From: Pestalotiopsis fici W106-1
Lineage: Eukaryota; Ascomycota; Sordariomycetes; Amphisphaeriales; Sporocadaceae
Length of the DNA stretch: 64,000 bases
NCBI RefSeq assembly: GCF_000516985.1
Contig: NW_006917102.1
Span: 124,001 to 188,000 of the forward strand
Direction of reading: 5' to 3'
This document shows, piece after piece, positions 55,714-64,000 of the stretch. How positions within the stretch are numbered: the first letter of the stretch is position 1; the number at the start of each line of letters is the position of its first letter. The notes under the pieces are model-generated. The model did no database searches. It was not told the origin of the DNA and saw nothing but the letters and a program-made list of their open reading frames with translations. The position numbers and the translations under genes are program-made.

Positions 55714-57644
55714 ATGGACTTGGTTTCTTTTGCCCTCGATGCTCAAGCTTCTTACAGCCCCGACAAGCCTCTTTTCATCGATGCCGAGAATCCTTCCATA
55801 TCGTTAAGTGCAGATCAAACAAGATGTTTGGTCATGGAACTTATCGCCGGACTTCAAGCGGCCGGGCTCCAAAAAGGTGACCCAGTCATGGTCTGCGTAC
55901 CAAACAATGTAAGTCTCATCGAGTGATGGATTATTACAACATATCCGCTCACCAAGTATAGTGTTTCTATATTCCCCTAGTACTCGCCATCATTGGAGCT
56001 GGCGGTGTATTCTGCGGAACTAACCCTGCATATCAACTAGATGAGCTGGTTCACCTGGCCAACATTGCCAGTCCACGCCTCATCATTGCATCGCAGGATG
56101 TCCTCACTACGGTGATTAAGATGTGCAAATTCAAAGGCATAGCAAACGAGCGCATTTATGTCCTCGATGACCTTTTCTTGCAGTCATCAACTCCAAAAGA
56201 CTCCTTCACCGAGGCCATCGATGAACTTGTCAGTGATAGAGATTACTATGCTTCCATCAAGCTGGCAAGCGACCTCAGAACCCACGGCATCGCATCATGG
56301 CAGACATTGCCTGATGAAGAGGCAGCAAAGAATACACCTGCCATTTATTTTGCCACCTCTGGCACAACAGGCCTACCGAAACTCGCCAGCCTGTCCCACT
56401 ATGCCCTGATTGCCCAGCACCAAAGTCTCTACGCCAGCGTACCATATGAAGTGACACGGCTGGCCTGCCTTCCACTATTTCACATTTTCGGAGTCGCCTG
56501 GGCTCTCTTATCGCCGCTTCGCTACGGAGAATCATTATACATCATGGCGAGGTTTAACCTCAAGGAATATGTCTCCAACATTCACAAATATGCCATCACA
56601 GAGACTTACATGGCCCCTCCCATGGTGCATGCCGTGAACAGATGTGGACTGCCTCTCCAAGCCTTGATGGCTACTGTTCGTTACATCGGCATTGGCGGTG
56701 CTCCAATCGACGCGGCCGCCATGAGGCAGATGCGATCATATCTCGACCCCACGGCCACGGTTACGCCAGTCTGGGGCATGACAGAGTTTGGTCCCGCCGT
56801 ACTTTTCCGTCACGGCGAGTTCGACGATACGGGCTCTATTGGACGGCTCATGGATGACTATGAGATGAAATTGGTCGACGACGAGGGTATACATGTCACG
56901 GAAGACGGACAGCCTGGCGAGCTTCTGATTCGCTCGCGAGCCATCATGAGCGGGTATCTTGGCATTCCCATGTGCAACGAGGACGGCTGGTTCCCTACTG
57001 GTGATATTGCCCAGGTACAGCAGGAGAAGATCTACATTGTTGGTAGATCAAAGGAGTTGATCAAAGTCAAGGGGTAAGTCATTTGGTCTGTTTAGCTATC
57101 AGAATACCAACACGTACTAACACTTATCAGATGGCAAGTTGCCCCGGCCGAGATTGAGGCCATCATCATTCAACATCCAGACGTCTCGGATTGCGCCGTT
57201 GTCGGTGTGATATCCGACGACGGGGTGACCGAGGTCCCTCGAGCCTACGTGGTACGAAGAAGCTCTGAGCGAGAACCGGGCCTGGGACAGGAAATCTATG
57301 ATCTGGTGCGGGGCCGCCTTGTGAGCTACAAGAAGCTGTCCGGGGGTGTCATGTTTGTTGAGAGTATACCCCGGACGCCCAGCGGGAAGGTCCAGCGATT
57401 CAAGCTGCTGCAGAACACCAGCGCCAGCGCCAGCAGCACCAGTACCAGCATTCACCAACCACCGAGCCAGACTAGTTCACAGAAGCCATCCTTGTACAGG
57501 ACCGTGCGCAAGTCGGTTTCCAAGATGGGGAAGAAGCTATCCACAGTCGCGAGCCGAGCTGGCAGGTCACTCAGTGGCCCTGCTTCGGCTACATGGTTGA
57601 GGGCCTCCAAAGTGCTTGCATCAAGTAGGATACAGGATGTCTGA
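55714..57644 (+). CDS. Acyl-CoA ligase-like adenylate-forming enzyme (4CL type)
   Basis: These enzymes activate a carboxylic acid as acyl-AMP and usually pass it to CoA. Three exons, 55714-55908, 55962-57073 and 57131-57644, give 606 residues. The A3 core motif is YFATSGTTGLPK, later motifs are WGMTEFGPA and GWFPTGDIA, then VGRSKELIKVKG across intron 2 to WQVAPAEIE. The A10 Lys is in PRTPSGKVQRFK. Beyond this the protein has a C-terminal tail of about 75 residues rich in Ser, Lys and Arg, unusual for the family and without a peroxisomal SKL-type end. There is no carrier or reductase domain, so it is not NRPS-like as read. The substrate is unknown; the A3-A10 set is complete. Confidence 0.9.
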
Positions 57645-60600
57645 TTGGTGTGTCTCTATTTCTGGGGGGATGATTCATGAAAATCAATGAGACAAAATAG
57701 TGATACCACATAGTATTTGCATATTAATAAGGCGATTTGAATTCTCTTCTATACCCGCTTGGATTAGAACCAATGAATATCAGTGATCAATTTACAATGT
57801 TTGTAGGATACCTAGCTTGATTGGCAAAATGTTTTTATTCTACCTCTAGACTGGAAGTCTTGCATGAGCAGACAAGTACGGAAGCAAAATCACGCAGCCC
57901 TTGGATAAAGTCCAACTTCTACGGAGTAGTGTCGGGCTCGTCGTTCGACTGTTGGCGCTTGTCATGTACAGAGCTGCTTTCCGTCCAAGACAGTGCAGAC
58001 ATATGGACCAGAGCTAATCAATAGCTTCTAAAGACAGGATAGCAGTAGCAAACGGGGTTCCATTGCCGTGCCAGAATACTAGAGGCCAGAAAAAAAAAAC
58101 ATGTGAAGAAAAAAATCTATAGCTGGCTAAGCCAGCCACTGTCCGAGCGAGTGGATCTTACCTGGGAAGAGGCTGGCTGGTTGTCAGGACATTGTTCCCG
58201 TTCAAGGATGTTCGATCATTCGATGATCGTAAGAATGGGCCTACACCCTCTCCACGATCAACTCCAACAGAGTGGCACGCAAAAGTTCCCAAGAACGGCA
58301 TATCACAAACCTAATGCATGTAATTCAAGCGGTGTAACCTGTCAAAGTCTGACTTGAGCGAATCAGAAGAGAGAGATGATGCAGTTCTCTTGCAGTTCCC
58401 TTCAAAGCATCTCTTAGCGAAGGGTAAGTCCTGGCTGTCGACTATTGAAAGTGTAACCACCCTACTATGCAAGATGTATCGGATCTGCACCAGACTATTG
58501 ATTGGTTGTAAGGCTTTTTTTTCTTCTTCCATTTTTCCCTCGGGGAACATTCTGCGACCCAAGCCAACGGGCACACAGACCATAGGCTAAACCGCAATGG
58601 CGCAGTGACATTGACGCGACTAAGGTGCGATATAATCGACTATTACCAGATCGCATGGCCAATCCTGGCAATTGATCTTCCTCTATTCAACACTAGCGCA
58701 TCGCGTAAGCCCCTGGGGGTATAGTTGGCCTTGCCGACCATCGCAACCTCACCTGAAGGACCGGATCGATCTCCGTACTACCGGTACTCGATTGTCTTTT
58801 CCCCCCTCCCCCCTCCCACTCCATGATACACACAAGTTTCCCATCATTCTTTTGAGTTTTCAAAATGAAATTAAACTCCCAACGGTCGTTGATTATCTAA
58901 AACATACTACACATTCCAGTTAAAAAAGTCATATGCAGATCATATTAGTATAATTGCGAACAGACGTTTGCAACCGTTGCATGTAATTGCAAGCAGTATT
59001 ACTTCGGACCGAGCCGCAGGGTTCGTTCGGGCGGCGGCCGGGGACACGACATAGTAGTACCAAGACCCAGGGCCAAGCCATGTGCCTCGCTTGACACCCG
59101 TACCTGAGCCTGTACCTGAAGCCTGTGCCTGGTGTCCCATTCCCCTTCCCACCCACTACTTGCCGGGAGTCCGCTTGTCCCTCCCCGGCCATGCAGCAAG
59201 ATCTGCCGGGAAATCGATCTACTGCCCACTAAAAGATCCTCCCTTTTGCGGTATCTCGCAGCCGCAAGACCCCCCAAAAGACCCAAAAAGAGCTGTTCTG
59301 GATCGAGCTGTGGACGGCGAATGAATCCTTGTACACGTGTTCTTGCATGTGGAGTCATGGCCCCCTTCGGTACTACACCTGCACTAGAAGAATAAGAGGC
59401 CGCTGTGTGTGTGTGTGTGTTTTTCCGCGTCTTGGCTGTTCGGGATCTGGATCTTTCCCCTTTCAAGACCACATTTTATCCGTGGGTAACTGCGATAACA
59501 AAGAAAAAAAAAATAAAACATGTCTCCACGATGTTAGTGTCTACGATCGGGGAGCAAAAGTACTTCCTTTTGTGTCCACGATACCCAAAAGCACATGGCT
59601 CCTTTCTGAACTCCCCTGGCTTTCCCGAGCGAGCGGTCAGGCTACGGGAAAGTTGGGGCCGCAAGGTGGATGGTTTTTTCTCTCTCTCTTCCACTTCTCT
59701 GTCTCCCTCCTCTTGTGCTTTTCTAGAACGAGAGAACACGAGTCTTTGAGTTGAAGCGCTAGACGAGGGCTCGAAACTACTCTGTACACAGCATGGGTTG
59801 GTCATTGGCAAAGCAAACAGCTGATCAAAAATGGTACGGAATAGCCGAGGTCTCTGTTTTGAGAGAGGATTGTCCAGTGAATGACCAACATATCTCTGAT
59901 CAGAGGGACCTTTGCAGATATCTGTTAGTCATGTTTATTGGCCATCTGGTGAGTTCAAGTGGACAAGGGCAGAGACCAGGAAAGATCTGAGGCGGGAAGA
60001 GCAAGGAGAAGGGCGTCGCGGACAGTTCTGTCCATCCAAACATGGGATTGCTGCCTCCTGTTGATGGAATCAGAAAGCTGTTATACGAAGTGACTATATG
60101 TTTCTGCAAGAATTCTCGAAGACTTTGTCACGTCGTGAGGTTTATTTCGTCAGCATGCATGTGTTTAATTAACTTGGATACCTTGATGTGTTCGTTAGAT
60201 TATGATCGGCCAAGTGTATCAGCTATTTCGTAGTTGCTTGACTGGCTGGGACAACACCAAGATCATAACTACCAACTTGGATTTGCGACATCTTATGCCA
60301 TGTTGCCACATGTGTTACCTCTCATAGAACGTTAGTCGCATACTCGATCATAGGGATCTACTGGCATCCCTTGGAAGACTTCACGATATGTCCAGACAAA
60401 TGAACAAAATGCCAATCTAGCGCTGTAGGCCTCTCTACCATGATTGATCGTCAACGTGCGCCCGAATATCTGGTTTGAGCTCAGGATCACGACCCAAGGC
60501 TGCCTGCATGGCCCTAGTCGTGCCAATAGTTCAGAAACTCTGTTGCTGAGATCTTCTGAGAGAGGTTCTATTAGAGTTCGAAATGGTACTTCCGAGGCTG

Positions 60601-61131
60601 CTCAATGATACTTCCGCTAGCCATGGCAGCGCCCGAGCGGTAACTTGGTCCCGGAACTCTCGGTATTGCAAGAAACGTAAAAAGCACCATACATTGTACG
60701 CAGCCTCATGGAACTATATAGTCCGCCCGCGCAGACATCGACTGTCGATGAAGGCTGTTCTAGCCCAAGCCAGCAGATAAAAAGCCAGTGGGAGGTCATG
60801 ATGATATCCATCTGACACTTTATGAGTACTTATTTCCTTCACATTCTTCTTCACCCTTCTTGTTCCCCGACTGTGATTTTCATTGCACAGTCGTCTATGA
60901 AAGCGAATATGTCGCAAAATTTGTTGTATTATTGTACAGATAAGATCCATGAAGCATCACATCCTCAACGCAGGACGCGAAACTCGTAGAAGGATTTCCT
61001 TGCTGCGGATATTGAGGGAATGGCCGGCACTACAGCCTTATTATGGTGTCCTCAGCCAGCCACACATGCGCCTGCATGAGCTCGTTCGTCACACCTTGCT
61101 AATATCAAATAGCCAAGACTGGACCGGTGAA
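57645..61131. other. Gene-poor 3.5-kb stretch
   Basis: No coding frame with family features or credible exon series was found here. Visible structure includes an A9 run near 58090, a C-rich tract CCCCCCTCCCCCCTCCC around 58801-58817 and a (GT)9 repeat at 59404-59421. It may be heterochromatin, old transposon remains or simply two long UTRs. I see no terminal repeats. Confidence 0.45.
59404..59421. repeat. (TG)9 dinucleotide repeat
   Basis: Nine uninterrupted TG units within the gene-poor stretch. Confidence 0.9.
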
Positions 61132-62153
61132 TCATGAGCGGCCCGAGAGCCAGTTGGCTAAGCCTTGTATGGATTGCACCTTGACGACCTTCTGATCATG
61201 GAAGATTCTACTCAACTCGGGATCGAATGGCTGGCTGGGATAGTCGGTCAAGGAGGCGATATTTGCTGCAACCTCGTCGGTCTCAAGGAATATAGGATTC
61301 CAGCCTGCTTGCAAGGCTCCTTCGACATCCTTGGCATACTCGTCTCCAACGTACACCTTGTGCCAATGTTGGACTTTTGCCTCGGCTTGAGCGACAAGTC
61401 CGTCATCACGGGCACTAATGATTTGCGCAGCCAGGGACTCGGCGGATGCAAAGATGGCGCGGTCTGGCTTTTCCACCCCAACATCGTACGACATGCAATG
61501 GAAATCAATGTCAAAGTCCTCCCGGCACAGTTGGGTACGGGGGACCAGTGCGCCCGTACCGTCGTATCCGCCATGGCGCAGCGTGCTGACATGGACGCCG
61601 AACGAGGACAATATGTCGGGGACGCGGTCGTCGGAATTAGTAATGACGCCAATCATGACCTTGCCATAGTGTGGGTTGTGCTTTAGTGCCTGCAGGCTGG
61701 ACGTGAGATCCGGCTCAGCGGCGTATCCATCGCTGGACGAGAACCGATGAAGCAACCTTGGGACAAGCTCACTGGGGAGAGGCTGGTCATTGCTCACGAG
61801 CGGCCGGAATGTCTTTCCAATGACCTGATATGGGATGTATCAGCAAGCGTATCACCAGACCATGGGCATATAGGCATTCGATTCAATCATGGCCGTGGCC
61901 GGGATGTTCTGCAGGACGCCCATACATTTGTCCACCACTTGGTTGCACCCAGCCCTGAAGACCTCCCATAATTGGGATTCTGCTTCATCTCATCCTTGAA
62001 GGCGGCCCGGAATGAAGATTGCAACTGAGCATCGTTGAACCCGCCAATGCCGCACTGCCGCGCAATCTCGCCGTACTGCTGCACGACTGGTCGTTTCGGT
62101 CGGAACAGCGTCCCAAACGCGTCAAAGCAGAGCAGCAAGTTTGGCTTGGCCAT
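61132..62153 (-). CDS. HAD-superfamily hydrolase (HDHD3-like)
   Basis: HAD hydrolases usually remove phosphate from small molecules using an Asp nucleophile. Two exons, 62153-61926 and 61824-61132, give 306 residues. Motif I is FDAFGTLFRP near the N-terminus (nucleophile Asp about 10). The helical cap includes FRAAFKDEMKQNPNYG. Motif II is GVITNSDD, motif III Lys is in GVEKPD and motif IV is YVGDEYAKDVEGA. All four motifs are intact, so an active enzyme is likely; the substrate is unknown. The intron has donor GTATGG and acceptor ATATCAG in phase 0. The start ATG at 62153 precedes motif I directly. Confidence 0.9.
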
Positions 62154-62729
62154 TGAGCCTCTTGCTGCGACTATCACGCCTTTGCGAGAGATTCGAGTGC
62201 GATACAAGAGAAAAGATCTTGGTCAGGTTGGTTGGTGGTTGAAGTAGAATGTTGGAGTTGAGACAGCCAGCTAATTGCCGGTTAGCAGTGGAGAGCCCCG
62301 ACAATCTGTGGGGCGTATCAACATTGGAATAGATTCAAGACTGGACGTAAAAGGAAAACACCAACCCGCGAAGAGACACGGCTGAAAACGAAAGAAATGA
62401 GACAAAATTCTCATCTGTACTGATTGTAAAAAGATTTTCCATCTTCGGATCCCCTCTCCGCTAGTACTAATTGCACCTCTCAAGCTTTGATCAGCAGCCA
62501 TATTACCATAGATCACCTCGAATCGCCAAATAATACAGGACATGTTCAGATTGGATCAAAAAAGTCATATAGTCATTCATTGTGACTGAGGTCTGTCGTG
62601 TCTACTATATGTAGACCGTCGCTAATATCCACGTCGACTTTGGTATAATATATACATGAACGATTTTTCATCTCTTGGAAAAACCGGATAAAGCAAATGC
62701 ATCCAACTCAAGCGCCCGTCAAGAATGAC
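62154..62729. other. Spacer between HAD hydrolase and dioxygenase
   Basis: A 576-bp spacer between minus-strand tandem genes. Short AT-rich runs (62640-62660) lie near the 3' side of the dioxygenase. No gene was seen. Confidence 0.5.
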
Positions 62730-63764
62730 TTACGCCTCAAAGTTGTCCTGGTTGGCGTTCTCCATCAACATGGTAGAATCAGGCTTGTACTTCTTGGGCA
62801 GCAGGCGAATGTCGTACTCGACCTCGAGAACGGCGCCCTTGGGCTCGTTCTGAATGGGCTTGAAGTCGAGGAGCAGATCGTCCTTGACAGCCGAGACGGT
62901 GTCGGTCTCGAGGTACTGGTCGGTCCTCGAGTAGAGCTGAGCAGTGACACCGATGAAGTCGTCGTGGGTGACCATGCAGTGGATGTGGCCGGGGCGCCAG
63001 GGGTGGCGGCCCATGATCTTGAGCAGATCGGCCGAGGGACCCGAAGTGTCAATGGGGTACTCGGTCGGGTACAGGCAGTAGAACCAGAACTTGCCCTCGG
63101 CGTCGGTGCGGAACTTGCCGCGGAGGTTGTGGCGCTCCTGGTTCTCGGGGTCAAAGACGTCGTACTTGCCGTTGGTGCTGGCCTGCCACATGTCGAACAC
63201 GGCGTTGGGGATACCCTTGCCGGTCTCGGCGTCCCGAATGACACCGTGGAAGTAGGTGAGCTGGCCATCCTTGGGCATGTTCAGGACGACGCTGTCGCCA
63301 TTCTCCCTGAAGGGAGTCTCGGGCGACCAGAAAGGTCCCAGAATGGTGGAAGATGTGGGCGACAGGTTGTTCTCAGTGACAATCTTGTGGTTGATCTCAT
63401 CGACGAGGCTAGAATATTGGATTAGCTGCTGCAATTTGCTGACCTTTTTTTCTCTTAGATGCACTTACGACTCAACACCCAAGATATCGCAGACTCTCCA
63501 TGCCTCATTTCGGTTCTTTCTGTAGGCCTGTCCGATGGCGTTGACGTAGTTGACACCGACAATCCATTCGTCCTGCTTGAGTTCGACCTCTCGGCAGAAG
63601 TCGTGCAAATGTGTGATGAGAGAGGTGAGGATTTCACGGTGTCTGGGCTTTGTCTCTGCGCTCATGAGGCCAATGACATGGCTTGTGAAGTTGGGGTCAA
63701 ATCTGTCGGCGGGCTTGGAGGCGCCGTTAGTGGCACCGTTAGTGCCGTTGGTGCTGGGACTCAT
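62730..63764 (-). CDS. Intradiol ring-cleavage dioxygenase (catechol/hydroxyquinol type)
   Basis: These non-heme Fe(III) enzymes open catechol-type rings between the hydroxyls, feeding the beta-ketoadipate or hydroxyquinol routes. Two exons, 63764-63469 and 63408-62730, give 324 residues. The N-terminal helical dimer domain includes WIVGVNYVNAIGQAYRKNRN and, across the intron, LVDEINHK. The catalytic domain shows the four iron ligands: Tyr in NGKYDVF, Tyr in PTEYPI, and two His in RPGHIHCMV. Other family residues include LGPFW, YFHGVIRDAETG and DMWQAS. Its length fits hydroxyquinol 1,2-dioxygenases and catechol 1,2-dioxygenases; I cannot choose between them. No signal peptide is present, so it is cytosolic. 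Confidence 0.93.
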
Positions 63765-64000
63765 GATGATATATGTGTGTTTTTTCTTGGGGTTGGTGAT
63801 GAATTTGGAGAAGAGAGCGAAGCTTCTTTTATCACACAGGCTGATGGTTCTGATGAGAAAGGCAAGAGAGAAAAAGAAAGATGAGATTGGAGAATTAAAA
63901 CCTTCATCAAGAGGCGAAACCACTGGGAGGCGATGATTTAAGTATGCATTGTCAGTCACCTACCTGATACCCAGACTAGACTGTCTAGAGCGCATCTACG
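63765..64000. other. Upstream region of the dioxygenase, window edge
   Basis: 5' leader and promoter sequence of the dioxygenase. A continuous minus frame to 63959 precedes the chosen ATG but has no better start. No other feature is supported. Confidence 0.45.

Noticed and set aside
62697..63425. 242-codon plus-strand open frame
   Set aside because: Antisense shadow of the intradiol dioxygenase; Leu/Val/Gly-rich as expected of a reverse frame.
1..64000. CRISPR arrays, bacterial operons, prophage
   Set aside because: Spliced genes and fungal families throughout; no regularly spaced repeats were seen.

Overview
The window is a stretch of nuclear chromosome from a filamentous ascomycete, most likely a Sordariomycete and probably Hypocreales. 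I infer this from compact genes with short GT-AG introns (about 50-100 nt, donors GTAAGT/GTATGT, branch sites CTAAC/CTGAC), fungal-specific families (SPC19, IVY1, NUP53, a CYP505 self-sufficient P450, a Zn2Cys6 regulator) and the look of the protein families. No species can be named from sequence alone. I read 23 protein-coding genes, one intact tRNA gene (Thr, AGU) and one broken tRNA-like remnant. Coordinates of spliced genes were built by hand from splice signals and reading-frame continuity.

Layout. 0-17 kb is housekeeping: SPC19 (DASH complex), tRNA-Thr, ceramide synthase LAG1, a Bax-inhibitor/BXI1 membrane protein, a Cdc11-class septin, an HSV2-type PROPPIN and the splicing factor IST3. 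17-28 kb holds dynein light intermediate chain, a DUF255/SPATA20-type thioredoxin-fold protein, a secreted serine carboxypeptidase and a Ser/Thr-rich secreted surface protein. 28.6-35.8 kb looks like a small accessory island: a SnoaL-like protein, a Zn2Cys6 regulator and a P450-reductase fusion of the CYP505 (P450foxy) class. 37-47 kb returns to housekeeping: MPC2 and a complex I subunit share a divergent promoter, followed by a large RRM-like protein of unknown role, FMP46 and NUP53. 48-58 kb has IVY1, a salicylate-hydroxylase-type FAD monooxygenase, an uncharacterised fungal protein, and a divergent pair made of a TmpA-like membrane flavoprotein and an acyl-CoA-ligase-like enzyme. 61-64 kb has a HAD hydrolase and an intradiol ring-cleavage dioxygenase.

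How genes may work together. MPC2 and NUO10.5 feed and build the respiratory system and share a 449-bp promoter with CCAAT boxes. The flavin monooxygenase and the intradiol dioxygenase are typical of aromatic-compound catabolism, but they lie 11 kb apart. The TmpA-like/acyl-ligase pair is the best candidate for a little-described system: it resembles developmental-signal machinery known from Aspergillus TmpA, with an activating ligase next door.

Several genes would be mis-called by simple ORF finding because they start with tiny exons (septin 15 nt, FMP46 12 nt) or have a separate N-terminal exon (NUP53, HSV2). The most unusual sequence-level observation is an in-frame TAG that divides the RRM-like gene from 69 further open codons. 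Large gene-poor stretches (4.4-7.3, 11.5-13.8, 42.3-44.7 and 57.6-61.1 kb) contain nothing I can support beyond leaders, UTRs and simple repeats.
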